Assembly (NCBI RefSeq): GCF_900101125.1
Contig: NZ_FNFL01000003.1
Location: 248,001 to 312,000, forward strand
DNA from: Sediminibacillus albus
Lineage (GTDB): Bacteria; Bacillota; Bacilli; Bacillales; Amphibacillaceae
DNA: 64,000 bases
Direction of reading: 5' to 3'
The notes under the pieces are model-generated. The model searched no databases. It saw only the letters and a list, made by a program, of their open reading frames with translations, and was not told the origin of the DNA. Below, piece by piece: positions 27,991-36,937 of this stretch. A program made the translations under genes and the position numbers. Each line of letters begins with the position of its first letter. Position 1 is the stretch's first letter.

Positions 27991-29481
27991 ATGTCGGTTT
28001 ATCGAACAATTTCAAACTTAATTGATAATGCCATCAAAGCTGATTTGATTGAACCTTGTGACAGGGTCTATGTACGAAATCAAATACTCGGATTATTACA
28101 TTTAAATGATTATCAGGATGAAGAAGGCTCCGGACAACAGGCAGCTATTCCTGATTTAATTGAAGAACTGGTTGGAACCGCAGTGGAAAACAATGTGATT
28201 GAAGATGTATTGGACGATAAAGAAATCTTTGCTGCCAACTTGATGAACATCTTCCTGCCCAAACCATCAGTAATCAATCAACTATTTACTGAAAAGTGGG
28301 AGCAATCACCGAAAGAGGCAACCAATTACTTTTACCAGTTAAGCAAGAATAGCAACTACATCCAGATGAAGCGTATCAGTAAGAATATTCACTTCAAGGC
28401 TGATACTTCGTATGGAACTCTGGATATTACAATCAATTTGTCAAAACCAGAAAAAGACCCTGAGCAAATTAAAAGGGAAAAACAAAAAAAGCAGAAAATT
28501 AACTATCCACGCTGCGTCTTATGTATAGAAAACGAAGGATATGTCGGCAGGGTTGGACATCCAGCGCGTTCTAACCACCGAATTGTTAAGCTGGATTTGG
28601 AAGGAGAGAATTGGTATCTTCAATTTTCCCCTTATGTCTATTACAATCAGCACAGCATTGTTCTGGCGGAAGAGCACCGCGATATGAAAATTGACCGGAG
28701 CACCTTCGAACGGCTTACCGCCTTTGTCGAGAAATTTCCGCATTATTTCATCGGGTCCAATGCCGATTTACCGATTGTCGGCGGTTCTATCTTGAGCCAT
28801 GACCATTATCAAGCGGGCAGTTACTCTTTTGCCATGGATAAAGCTAGCGAATTATTTTCGTTTGCCCTCAATAAATTTCCGAAAGTGGAAGCTGCTGTGA
28901 TGGAGTGGCCACTGTCTGTTATTCGCTTGAAGAGCTCCAGACGCCAGGACTTGATAGCAGCAGCCGACCACATTTTGCATAAATGGAAAGCCTACAGCGA
29001 TGCGTCAGTAAATATAAAAGCTTTCAGCAACGGCGACCCCCATAACACGGTAACGCCGATTGCCAGACTTAAAAACGGCCAGTATGAAATGGATCTTGTT
29101 TTACGAAATAACCGTACGAACGAACAGCACCCCATGGGGATCTTTCATCCGCATCAAGATGTCCATCATATCAAAAAGGAAAATATCGGACTGATTGAGG
29201 TGATGGGGTTGGCTGTCCTGCCGGCAAGGTTGAAAACAGAACTGGAGAAGGTAAAAAGTTTCTTGTTGGGAGAAACTACTACTGTACCAGAACACCATCG
29301 CCAATGGGCGGAGGATATCAAGCGCACAAACCAAATAAGCAAAGCAACCATCGACCGGACAATACAGCAAGAATTAGGAAATAAATTTGCGAGAGTACTT
29401 GAGGATGCCGGTGTATTTAAACAAGATAAAGTCGGCAGACAGGCATTCAAACGTTTCATATCTATATTAAACAATGAATAG
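27991..29481 (+). CDS. galT: UDP-glucose-hexose-1-phosphate uridylyltransferase, class II
   Basis: Exchanges UMP between UDP-glucose and galactose 1-phosphate. 496 residues, the long class II (Firmicute) form. Recognisable segments are the RCVLCIENEGYVGR stretch near residue 170, LSHDHYQAGSY near 268 with the two histidines of the active-site region, and the FHPHQDVHHIKKENIGLIEVMG stretch near 385. The GAGGAG ribosome site lies in the end of galE, so translation is probably coupled. Confidence 0.94.
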   Translation: MSVYRTISNLIDNAIKADLIEPCDRVYVRNQILGLLHLNDYQDEEGSGQQAAIPDLIEELVGTAVENNVIEDVLDDKEIFAANLMNIFLPKPSVINQLFTEKWEQSPKEATNYFYQLSKNSNYIQMKRISKNIHFKADTSYGTLDITINLSKPEKDPEQIKREKQKKQKINYPRCVLCIENEGYVGRVGHPARSNHRIVKLDLEGENWYLQFSPYVYYNQHSIVLAEEHRDMKIDRSTFERLTAFVEKFPHYFIGSNADLPIVGGSILSHDHYQAGSYSFAMDKASELFSFALNKFPKVEAAVMEWPLSVIRLKSSRRQDLIAAADHILHKWKAYSDASVNIKAFSNGDPHNTVTPIARLKNGQYEMDLVLRNNRTNEQHPMGIFHPHQDVHHIKKENIGLIEVMGLAVLPARLKTELEKVKSFLLGETTTVPEHHRQWAEDIKRTNQISKATIDRTIQQELGNKFARVLEDAGVFKQDKVGRQAFKRFISILNNE

Positions 29482-29495
29482 TAAGGAGTGTTGGT

Positions 29496-30542
29496 ATGCA
29501 GATCAATCAGGAAGAAATCACACTATCCAATCAACAAAAATGGACGCGGTTCACATTAAAAAATGATCTTGGCATGGAGGTCAGCTGCCTGGACTTCGGC
29601 GGTATTATTACGGATATCCTTGTTCCTGACATAAACGGAAAGATGGAAAACGTGGTAATAGGTTATCAAAACGAGGAAGATTATCTGGATAATCCTAATT
29701 ATTTTGGTGCGCTGATTGGCAGGGTTGCTGGACGAATTGCGGGCTCTTCCTTCACTTTGGAAGGAAAAAAATATCGTCTTCCCGCTAATGAAGGCAGCAA
29801 CCACTTGCATGGCGGCCCTAACGCTTTCAATAAAGTCATTTGGGAGACAGCTGTATTTGAAGAGGATAACCAGGCAGGAGTCACTTTCAGCCGCCAAAGT
29901 AACGATGGAGAAAATGGTTATCCCGGAAATGTAAAAATGCAGATCACCTATACCCTCGATAACCAGAACAATCTCGTGGTCACTTACCGGGGGAAGTCCG
30001 ACCAGGATACATTTTTGACGACTACGAACCACTCCTATTTCAATTTAAGCGGGGATTTAAAAAACGGTATTCAGGAACATAAAATCACTATCGACAGCAG
30101 CCAATTTGTAGAGCTCGATAACAATTTGATTCCCACGGGCCGAAAGCTAGCCACTGAAGGCACTGTATTTGATTTCCGCCATGGAAGGCAAATAAGAGAC
30201 GGCATCGACTCAACATATGAGCAAAACCAATTTGCCGGAAATGGGTATGACCATTACTTTATCTTTGACCACCATCAACCAGAACAGGTGATAGTTTTCG
30301 ATGAAAAAAGCAGGCGCCAAATGACGGTTAAAACGGACCAGCCAGGGATGGTCATGTACACTTCAAATACATTGAAGCCTGGATTAAACTTAAAAGAAGG
30401 AAATTCGCAACCGTATTTAGGCATTTGTTTGGAAACACAGGCTTCTCCTGCATCTATTCATCATGAAGGCTTCCCTTCCTGTTTTTTAGCCAAAGATGAG
30501 GATTATTTTACACAAACAAGCTTCCATTTCGAAGTGAAATAA
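29496..30542 (+). CDS. galM: Aldose 1-epimerase (galactose mutarotase)
   Basis: Converts beta- to alpha-galactose for galactokinase. Beta-sandwich family with the catalytic histidines in SNHLHGGPNAFNKV near residue 100 and TTTNHSYFNLSG near 175, and the C-terminal catalytic glutamate in YLGICLETQASPAS near 310. 348 residues. AAGGAGTGTTGGT precedes ATG. Last gene of the gal operon; repeat copy B begins within 3 bases of its stop. Confidence 0.94.
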   Translation: MQINQEEITLSNQQKWTRFTLKNDLGMEVSCLDFGGIITDILVPDINGKMENVVIGYQNEEDYLDNPNYFGALIGRVAGRIAGSSFTLEGKKYRLPANEGSNHLHGGPNAFNKVIWETAVFEEDNQAGVTFSRQSNDGENGYPGNVKMQITYTLDNQNNLVVTYRGKSDQDTFLTTTNHSYFNLSGDLKNGIQEHKITIDSSQFVELDNNLIPTGRKLATEGTVFDFRHGRQIRDGIDSTYEQNQFAGNGYDHYFIFDHHQPEQVIVFDEKSRRQMTVKTDQPGMVMYTSNTLKPGLNLKEGNSQPYLGICLETQASPASIHHEGFPSCFLAKDEDYFTQTSFHFEVK

Positions 30543-30544
30543 CA

Positions 30545-30720
30545 AAGTGGTTGGGGCATAACATACATCTTTCGGAAACTTTGAAAAAGCAATCAATAAT
30601 ACGTATCACCGATAACCGGAAGGGATTTCACAATTTAATGCTGCTATGGGCTTCTCTGGTGCAATAAAATTTTTATTTATGCACGGAAGCCCATTAATTG
30701 CGTAGAAACATGCGGTTTTT
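30545..30720 (+). repeat. Interspersed repeat, copy B left part
   Basis: AAGTGGTTGGGGCATAACAT directly follows galM and matches the left end of copy A with one change. A hairpin at 30648-30692 (GGGCTTC with GAAGCCC, plus inner GTGCA with TGCAC) follows. Between 30720 and 30889 I see only a pair of 12-base direct repeats, GCAATTATCGCA and GCAATAATCGCA (about 30793-30837), inside unlikely reading frames. Confidence 0.6.
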
Positions 30721-30889
30721 AAATATCTTTTGTGGTTTTCTATTTCCATTATCAGCAATTTGATGATTTGCTACTTAACAGGATTAAAAATGTGGCAATT
30801 ATCGCAGATCACTCCGCCGTATATGCAATAATCGCATTTTCAGGCGGAATGACTGCTTGTTTACCTAAAATTTACGTGGATAAGGACGG

Positions 30890-31087
30890 TCAAGAATTAT
30901 TTTTTTGTTTTTTTAACTGTTTTAATTGCCAAAAAAACATTGAGACTAAAGCTAGATAAAATGCCCCAACTAAGAAATAATCGTAAGTTTTTGGGTTTAC
31001 TAGAATCACCTTAAATATAATGAATGTAGCAAATATAGAGAAAATCCCTAAGTAAACTAGATTCACAGCTGGATTTTTTCTAACCAT
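30890..31087 (-). CDS. Small membrane protein, 65 residues
   Basis: ATG behind AAGGAGAATTAAGTT. Two hydrophobic segments (about residues 10-29 and 36-53) flank a short polar loop NPKTYDYF, and the protein ends in a lysine-rich tail (QLKQLKKQKNNS), implying both ends in the cytoplasm. No family recognised. It is enclosed by the two halves of repeat copy B, and its surroundings are markedly AT-rich, so it may be cargo brought in or trapped by a rearrangement. Confidence 0.6.
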   Translation of the reverse strand: MVRKNPAVNLVYLGIFSIFATFIIFKVILVNPKTYDYFLVGAFYLALVSMFFWQLKQLKKQKNNS

Positions 31088-31128
31088 AACTTAATTCTCC
31101 TTACAGGTTGATTATCTTGTTTATTTAA

Positions 31129-31338
31129 TCAAAGTATCATTTTTTTCTAAGAAAACAAACCATAGGCTCATTCTTTCTATTTTACGTCGTATTCTATATA
31201 TCAAATTACCTAGGACAAAGGTTTTTAGAACGTAAAAATAAAAATAAAATCAATATTTCCTTTTTAATTTCTTTATCTTTAATTGAATCAGTTATTGTCC
31301 TCTTTTTGATCTATACTGGTTTATTTTTTAAAATTTAA
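31129..31338 (+). pseudogene. Possible relic of a membrane-protein gene
   Basis: An open plus-strand frame of about 70 codons without ATG, GTG or TTG encodes two strongly hydrophobic stretches (SFFLFYVVFYISNYL and SFLISLSLIESVIVLFLIYT) around a basic linker. It ends in a normal stop and is followed by a terminator at 31351. It could be the 3' end of a lost gene, but very AT-rich DNA produces such frames by chance. Confidence 0.3.
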
Positions 31339-31350
31339 ATTTTAAAGAAT

Positions 31351-31387
31351 AAAAGCCCTATGAGAAAATTTTCTCGTAGGGCTTTTA
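31351..31387. terminator. Intrinsic terminator
   Basis: AAAAGCCCTA (31351-31360) pairs with TAGGGCTTTT (31377-31386); the loop itself contains GAGAAAATTTTCTC, which extends the stem. It can act in both directions. Confidence 0.8.
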
Positions 31388-31459
31388 CTGAGTTCCCCCT
31401 TGTTTTGGGGTGGAGGTATTGGGTAGTTGTGTGGGGGCTACTCTCTTCGTTGATAGCAG

Positions 31460-31730
31460 AGCTAACTTTGCATACTCCTTCCTTTTTCGTATGAAGACCC
31501 TGGAAGAAGCCGTTTTTGCTTCTGAAGAGACTGCAGCCGTGCCCTCCGAAGGCGAAGTATTCTGCCGGTGCAAGTTTAAGTACCTAACCTTGTAAGAAGG
31601 AAGAAATAGAGTTGTCACTGTCTCCGTAAGGTATACTAAACATTAGAAAAGAAAAATCGAACGAGTTCGAATGCTAAGTATTTCGAATCATCGTTTGACT
31701 TTTGCTTTGGCCACTATGCTTTTGCCCTTA
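31460..31730 (+). repeat. Interspersed repeat, copy B right part
   Basis: Shares with copy A the run GAAGGCGAAGTATTCTGCC-like segment, AGAAATAGAGTTGTCACTG, the AAAAATCGAACG hairpin (31650-31700) and the end GGCCACTATGCTTTTGCCCT. On the minus strand that end provides the last codons (RAKA) and TAG stop of the ROK gene. The 31388-31460 stretch before it holds no feature I recognise. Confidence 0.75.
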
Positions 31731-32934
31731 TTGATAGCGGATCAAATAATTCCGTGAGCATGAGGGCGACCGCCCCTAAGACAGTAGCATTTTCCTGCAG
31801 GCTTGAAATACTTATTTCGGTTTGTTTCGCTTCGGTTGTCAGGGCCCTGTCTGCAATCGTCCGCTTAACAGCATCCAGTATATAACTGCCTGCATTGGAT
31901 ACACCTCCGCCTATGACAATCTTACTCGGATTAATCACATGAATAAGGTTAGTCAACCCAATACCGATATAATAACCAGTGTCTGCAAGTATTTGTCGTG
32001 AACCTTGATCGCCTTGGACCGCTGCCTGGTGAACCAGTTTACCAGTAATCTGACTAGGATCAGCATCCGCCAGCTCTGCCAGAATCGTTCCTTTGCCCTG
32101 GATCAACAATTGTTTTGCTTTTTTTTCTATCGCCGGGCCGGAAGCAACCGTCTGGAGACAGCCTTGATTGCCGCACGTACAAAGCTCCCCGTTAATGTCC
32201 AGTGTCATATGCCCGATTTCACCGGCAATGTCATATTCCCCATGGTAGAGCTTGCCGTCAATAATTAATCCCGCACCAATCCCGCTTCCTATATTTAATG
32301 CGAGCATACTTTTTACACCTTCGCTATTACCAAACCACGACTCTCCTAAAGCCATGGCCCGCGCATCATTTTCTACTTTCACCTCATAATCGAATGCTTT
32401 TTCCAACTCCTGTTTGATTGCTACATTATGCAAATTTAAGTTAGGAGCAAATAAAGATATTCCTTCTTTCACGCGGACAACGCCGTGCATGGCTACACCG
32501 ATACCGATAATTTTTTCTGTCAATGAGGAATGGGTTGAGAGCAGCTCTTTAACACCTTTAATCAGCGTATCGACAAACTGGCTGCCTGTTATCTTTTTAT
32601 CGATAGGAATCATTCGCTCATCTATAAGTTTGCCCGAAAGATCAGCAAGCCCGAATTTCATCGTTCTTGGCCCTGCATCGACTCCGATTACATAAAACCC
32701 CGTGTTGTTGATTACAAGCATCGTTGGTTTGCGGCCGCCTTGGGAAGTACCAAGCGAACTTTCCTTAACGATCCCTTGTTCAATTAATTCCTTTACAATG
32801 CTTCCTACCGTAGGAGGTGTAAGATTTGTTTCTTTGGCGATTTGCGCCCTTGATATCGGCCCGCATGTCCTGATTTTGTTCAATATCATCGATTTATTCA
32901 AGGTCTTCATCCATTGAAAGCTTCCGCGCTGCAT
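31714..32934 (-). CDS. ROK-family transcriptional repressor, likely of the gal operon
   Basis: 406 residues with an N-terminal MarR-like winged helix (residues about 15-70, with RAQIAKETNLTPPTVGSIVKEL) and a C-terminal sugar-kinase-like ROK domain. The DVGP-like loop reads GVDAGPRTMKFGL, ALNIGSGIGAGLII follows, and the zinc motif CTCGNQGCLQT is complete. This is the XylR/NagC architecture. An operator-like sequence upstream of its own promoter matches one upstream of galK, so it probably responds to galactose or a derivative. ATG follows GGGGAGAAGTT. The last four codons derive from repeat copy B. Confidence 0.88.
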   Translation of the reverse strand: MQRGSFQWMKTLNKSMILNKIRTCGPISRAQIAKETNLTPPTVGSIVKELIEQGIVKESSLGTSQGGRKPTMLVINNTGFYVIGVDAGPRTMKFGLADLSGKLIDERMIPIDKKITGSQFVDTLIKGVKELLSTHSSLTEKIIGIGVAMHGVVRVKEGISLFAPNLNLHNVAIKQELEKAFDYEVKVENDARAMALGESWFGNSEGVKSMLALNIGSGIGAGLIIDGKLYHGEYDIAGEIGHMTLDINGELCTCGNQGCLQTVASGPAIEKKAKQLLIQGKGTILAELADADPSQITGKLVHQAAVQGDQGSRQILADTGYYIGIGLTNLIHVINPSKIVIGGGVSNAGSYILDAVKRTIADRALTTEAKQTEISISSLQENATVLGAVALMLTELFDPLSIRAKA

Positions 32935-32973
32935 AACTTCTCCCCTGCCCGTCTTATGTATAAATTGGATAAT

Positions 32974-33009
32974 TCATTATAACATAAGTTAATTAAGTTA
33001 ATTTATAAG
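32974..33009 (-). promoter_or_regulatory. ROK gene promoter and operator-like sequence
   Basis: A -10 TATAAT lies at 32974-32979 on the minus strand. The sequence at 32984-33009 just upstream covers the -35 region and matches 25735-25760 before galK. Its position supports autoregulation. Confidence 0.55.
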
Positions 33010-33035
33010 AAAAGGCAGAGAACCTTCGTAAACTA

Positions 33036-33067
33036 AAAGGCATATCGGGATAACCCAATATGCCTTT
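33036..33067 (-). terminator. Terminator of the aldo/keto reductase gene
   Basis: AAAGGCATAT and ATATGCCTTT pair around a 10-12 base loop immediately after the stop of the minus-strand gene, followed by a short T-rich run on that strand. Confidence 0.7.
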
Positions 33068-33072
33068 ACTAA

Positions 33073-34056
33073 TTAGTAAGCTCCGCGTATATGCGGGTGA
33101 ACATCATGCTGATAAAATTTATGCAGCCTGTCCATTTCTTCACTGGTAAAGCTTGGTACGTCTAAGGAATGTAAATTATCCTCGACTTGTTTCACTGATT
33201 TAAATCCAGGAATAGCACAAGTCACTTCTTCATGGTCGAGTATCCAGCGCAGAGCAGCTTTAGACATACTGTCTCTATCGTTGGCTATCCACCTTAGCTG
33301 TTCAGCTAACTGAACACCCTTATTAAATTCAAGGCCAGCAAAAGTTTCACCGACATTGAATGCCTCTCCATTTTGATTGAAATTGCGGTGATCATCGGTA
33401 TGGAAGCTATGATCCTCGCTAAACTTACCTGTTAACAAGCCGCTTGCAAGCGGAACACGTGCAAGAATCCCGACACCTTGCTGATGTGCCTTCGGAAACA
33501 GCTGTGCCAAAGGTTTCTGCCTGAATATATTGAATATTACCTGTAAAGCATCAATATTATAATTTTCCAAACAGTAAAGACCTTCTTCTACTGTTTCAAC
33601 GCTGACACCATAGTAACGAATCTTCCCCTGGGCTTTTAATTTCTCCAGCACTTCAAATACACGTCCGTCTTTTAAGATCTCTAAAGGCGGGCAATGAATC
33701 TGGTATAAATCAATACGCTCTCGCTCCAGCCGTCTTAAACTAGCTTCGCAATATTGTGTAACCCTTTTTTCCGAGTAGGTTTCCGGGTCATCGATATCCC
33801 CTGAACGGCAGAATTTTGTTGCTATATGAATTTCATCTTCTTTTCCCCTGGTAGCCTGTGCCAGTAACTCTTCGCTGTGTCCCGCTCCATAAACATCGGC
33901 TGTATCAAAAAAGTTAACCCCGGCATCCATTGCATGCTGGAGGGCCTTTAACGATTCTTCATCATTGGTATTCCCCCATGAGCCACCGATTGCCCACGTG
34001 CCAAAACTAAGTTCGCTTACTTTTAAATCCGTATTGCCTAGTTGACGGTAGTCCAT
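33073..34056 (-). CDS. Aldo/keto reductase
   Basis: NADPH-dependent TIM-barrel oxidoreductase, 327 residues. The start MDYRQLGNTDLKVSELSFGTW is typical; catalytic Asp and Tyr occur in FFDTADVYGAGHSEE near residue 50, Lys in HIATKFCRSG near 80, His in DLYQIHCPP near 120, and the C-terminal nucleotide segment is AIPGFKSVKQVEDNL. Resembles YccK/YrpG-type AKR proteins of Bacillus; substrate unknown. ATG follows AAGGGGTTGG. Monocistronic. Confidence 0.92.
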   Translation of the reverse strand: MDYRQLGNTDLKVSELSFGTWAIGGSWGNTNDEESLKALQHAMDAGVNFFDTADVYGAGHSEELLAQATRGKEDEIHIATKFCRSGDIDDPETYSEKRVTQYCEASLRRLERERIDLYQIHCPPLEILKDGRVFEVLEKLKAQGKIRYYGVSVETVEEGLYCLENYNIDALQVIFNIFRQKPLAQLFPKAHQQGVGILARVPLASGLLTGKFSEDHSFHTDDHRNFNQNGEAFNVGETFAGLEFNKGVQLAEQLRWIANDRDSMSKAALRWILDHEEVTCAIPGFKSVKQVEDNLHSLDVPSFTSEEMDRLHKFYQHDVHPHIRGAY

Positions 34057-34200
34057 CGTACCAACCCCTTAATTAAGATTAGAAATATCATAATCTATCA
34101 AACGTTAACTTTATTATGGCACTTCTGGGAATCCGAAACAAATGTAACGCTTTCATAAACTGCTATACTATACACAAGGGGACACCTATCCCCTGGTGCA

Positions 34201-35055
34201 TCACTCTCCAAATTTTTCTTTAAGAAAACGGTATAATCCATCTTCTTTATAACTATAGGCAGTGATTTCATCTACCTTTTCTTTTACATTACTGGGGGCG
34301 TTTTTCATGGCTACCGCATAACCAGCTATCTCCATTAATGGAAGATCATTTTCACTATCCCCGACCATCATCACATCCTGGCTGCTTAATGAAAACTTTT
34401 CAAGCAAATACTGCATCCCTGTCGCTTTGGAAATATTTTTTTCCATCACTTCCACGTTATGATCAGAGGAGGAAAACGTACTGAAATCGTTTTGCTTTTT
34501 AATTTGATCCAATGTTTGTTTCCACCTGGAAATTTGGTGTTTATCTCTGCTGAAAAAGTATATTTTAATGGCACAATCCCATGGCAATCTCGCCTTCCAT
34601 TCGACATCCTGCTCCAGAGCAGCCTGGCGGGACCGCCATTCATCTTCTTTTACCGTATCCGGTTTAGGTTCCTCTATCTGTTCTTCGAAGTAACCTTTGT
34701 CTTCCTGCAAAGCGGCCCCAGGACTATCATTAGAATGGACTTCGTAGTAAATGTTGGCCTTACGTGCCTTTTCCACCAGTTCTTTTACTAAACCTCCATC
34801 TAACATATGCTTAATTATTTGCTCGCCCTCAGCATAAATCACCATGCCATTGGCACAAACCATCCCATCTACCTTCAAGTCAGCAGGGACAGCATCATTA
34901 ACCTCCTTAAGCGTTCTGCCCGTTGCAATAAAGACCAACCGTCCTTGCTTCCGTAGTATTTTCACATAATTTTTTAGATTTTCGCTCACTTCATTTACAT
35001 GGTTCAACATGGTGCCATCCATATCAAGAATGACAGCCTTGGCTTGAAATGTCAT
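34201..35055 (-). CDS. Cof-type HAD phosphatase
   Basis: Haloacid-dehalogenase hydrolase of the Cof subfamily (C2 cap), 284 residues. Motif I is ILDMDGTML at residues 9-17, motif II ATGRT near 45, the motif III lysine lies before KATGMQYLLE, and motif IV is VGDSENDLPLME near 228. Usual substrates are sugar phosphates or flavin phosphates. ATG follows AGAGGTGAAAAA. The 144 bases to the upstream AKR gene hold no further gene. Confidence 0.92.
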   Translation of the reverse strand: MTFQAKAVILDMDGTMLNHVNEVSENLKNYVKILRKQGRLVFIATGRTLKEVNDAVPADLKVDGMVCANGMVIYAEGEQIIKHMLDGGLVKELVEKARKANIYYEVHSNDSPGAALQEDKGYFEEQIEEPKPDTVKEDEWRSRQAALEQDVEWKARLPWDCAIKIYFFSRDKHQISRWKQTLDQIKKQNDFSTFSSSDHNVEVMEKNISKATGMQYLLEKFSLSSQDVMMVGDSENDLPLMEIAGYAVAMKNAPSNVKEKVDEITAYSYKEDGLYRFLKEKFGE

Positions 35056-35166
35056 TTTTTCACCTCTGTTATATTTACTGTTCCATCATACCCTTCTCCC
35101 TTGTTTCGTTAAAATATGCGCATCATTAGGAGAAGGACTCTATATACATTAACATACCTCGTCGGA

Positions 35167-35550
35167 TTAAGACCTCCTGGCAAATACAACAAATGAGACA
35201 AAAACCGTCGTCATCGTTAAAGCAGCCATTACACTTACCGTTTGATACCCATCCAGCGTCAGGAGATTAAATTGGAAGAGTGCCATGAGGACCAGCATAT
35301 ACCCTAATATAAAGAAATAACTGACAAACATCCCTTTTTCACGAATCCGTTTGGCACGTTCATCCTTTTCTCTGAAATGGGGGTAAAGATAAGCATTGCA
35401 AAAAGCCATCACGCTGACAGCAAACTGAATGATATCATGCCCCATCGGAAATACTCCTTTCGTAATAGAAGCTGCGGTGAACAGGATACCAAATATTAAA
35501 AACAGGACACCAAAGATAATGAACTGCCGTTGACCGAACTTAACGCTCAT
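35167..35550 (-). CDS. Membrane protein paired with an HTH regulator
   Basis: 127 residues with four hydrophobic segments (about 9-29, 37-53, 72-92 and 102-122) and a charged cytoplasmic loop HFREKDERAKRIREKG between the second and third. No enzymatic motif. The gene follows the XRE regulator by 26 bases with GGAGGGTG before ATG, forming the common Bacillales pair of small HTH protein plus small membrane protein. Function unknown. Confidence 0.75.
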   Translation of the reverse strand: MSVKFGQRQFIIFGVLFLIFGILFTAASITKGVFPMGHDIIQFAVSVMAFCNAYLYPHFREKDERAKRIREKGMFVSYFFILGYMLVLMALFQFNLLTLDGYQTVSVMAALTMTTVFVSFVVFARRS

Positions 35551-35576
35551 TTTAACACCCTCCTTATCTTGGTTAA

Positions 35577-35783
35577 CTACTTGTAGTCTTCTTCTTCCAG
35601 GAAGAAGATATCTTCCACTTTTGCTTGAAACACTTCGGCAATGATCATTGCTAAAGGAAGGGATGGATTATATTTGCCTTTCTCAATGGAAATGATCGTT
35701 TGCCTGGAAACCCCTAACTTCTCTGCCAGCTTATCTTGTGAGTAATGAAATATTTTTCGATAATCAACCAGTTTGTTTTTCAA
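35577..35783 (-). CDS. Small XRE-family transcriptional regulator
   Basis: 68 residues from TTG 35783; the ATG eight codons upstream would place AGAGGTGGG inside the gene, and this family starts at LKNKL. The HTH covers residues about 9-50 ([23 protein letters not shown]), ending in the [15 protein letters not shown] and acidic FLEEEDY tail typical of YgzD/YozG proteins. It likely controls the membrane-protein gene downstream. Confidence 0.85.
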   Translation of the reverse strand: MKNKLVDYRKIFHYSQDKLAEKLGVSRQTIISIEKGKYNPSLPLAMIIAEVFQAKVEDIFFLEEEDYK

Positions 35784-35875
35784 TCGATACCCACCTCTTT
35801 TGACCATTGTATAGTAAAGTTCACTTCACGTAAAGTTTGCTTTACTATTATGCCATGTTATCTATTTCCATGCAA

Positions 35876-35912
35876 AAAGACAGCATGTCCCCATGAGGAC
35901 ATGCTGTCTTTA
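35876..35912 (-). terminator. Terminator of the dioxygenase gene
   Basis: A 14-15 base perfect stem (AAAGACAGCATGTCC with its complement) around CCATGA, followed by a T-run on the minus strand. Confidence 0.88.
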
Positions 35913-35931
35913 AAATAACACTTTTTGCTTG

Positions 35932-36906
35932 TTAACGACCGCTTGTATCAAGCGGTTTCAATCTTGCTTCTATTTCTGAACGCCGGGATTCAAGAAACGG
36001 AGGAAGGGCAACACTTTCCCCTAAATGATCGAACGCTTCATCGGTTGTGAAGCCTGGCCCGTCCGTAGCTAATTCGAATAAAATCCCGTTGGGTTCCCTG
36101 AAATACAAAGAACGGAAGTAATACCTATCAACCTGCCCTGAGTTGGGAAAACGAGCTTGCTTTATTTTCTCTTCCCAATGAGCTAATTCATCTTCATTAT
36201 CGACTCGGAAAGCAACATGGTGCACACTGCCCCGGCCTGGCCGTTCCTTGGGTACATCGGTACGTTCCTCCACATGTATCTCCGCACCTGTGCCTCCTTC
36301 GGCTGTTGAAAAAACTTGAATAGCAGCGTTTCCTTCTACTGTTGATGGATAACTGCCGATTTTTTCAAAACCGAGGATACTTGTCAGTACATTTATCGTT
36401 CGGTCAGCATGCGGAACCGTTAGCTTAGCAGGTCCAAGTCCAAGCACGCCCTTATCCCTGGGTACCGGGCTCTTTTCCCATGGAGTTCCGCCAGCAACGC
36501 CTTGATTATTTTCATCGGATACTAAAACAAGGCGCTGTTCTTCCGGATCTCTGAAATATAAAACCTTTCTGCCGAATTGCTCAATTATCTCATCATGGTC
36601 TACCTGATATTCTGCAAAACGCTCTTTCCAATAGGATAAAGCCTGATCGTCCTTTACCCTTAATGAGGTGACTGAAATACTGTTGTTGCCTGCATAAGTA
36701 TGCCCTGCTCTCGGTATTTCAAAGAAGGTTAAATCGGTCCCGGGATTGCCCTTCTCGTCTGCATAAAACAAGTGATACATGCTTGTGTCATCTTGATTTA
36801 CCGATTTTTTAACCAGCCGTAATCCTAATACGTTTGTATAAAAACGGTAATTGTTCTTTGCATTGGCAGTAATAGCCGAGACGTGGTGGATTCCTTTGAT
36901 TTCCAT
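35932..36906 (-). CDS. mhqO: Ring-cleaving dioxygenase, MhqO type
   Basis: Vicinal-oxygen-chelate protein with two glyoxalase-like repeats, 324 residues. It begins MEIKGIHHVSAIT, with metal His in IHHVSA; a second half begins near residue 150 (LGLGPAKLTVPHADRT), with the HHVAFRVDNEDE stretch and FRSLYFREPNGILFELATDGPGF giving the second His and the C-terminal Glu. In B. subtilis MhqO is induced by quinones and catechol and controlled by MhqR. An MhqR-like box precedes this gene. No mhqR is in the window. Confidence 0.87.
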   Translation of the reverse strand: MEIKGIHHVSAITANAKNNYRFYTNVLGLRLVKKSVNQDDTSMYHLFYADEKGNPGTDLTFFEIPRAGHTYAGNNSISVTSLRVKDDQALSYWKERFAEYQVDHDEIIEQFGRKVLYFRDPEEQRLVLVSDENNQGVAGGTPWEKSPVPRDKGVLGLGPAKLTVPHADRTINVLTSILGFEKIGSYPSTVEGNAAIQVFSTAEGGTGAEIHVEERTDVPKERPGRGSVHHVAFRVDNEDELAHWEEKIKQARFPNSGQVDRYYFRSLYFREPNGILFELATDGPGFTTDEAFDHLGESVALPPFLESRRSEIEARLKPLDTSGR

Positions 36907-36937
36907 GCTTATCCCTCATTTTGCAATTTTTAGCTAA

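Noticed and set aside
30732-30959. 75-codon plus-strand frame between galM and the small membrane gene
   Set aside because: It overlaps the better-supported minus-strand gene, contains direct repeats and lacks a ribosome site.
34446-34791. Frames on both strands inside the HAD phosphatase gene
   Set aside because: Shadows of a gene with complete HAD motifs.
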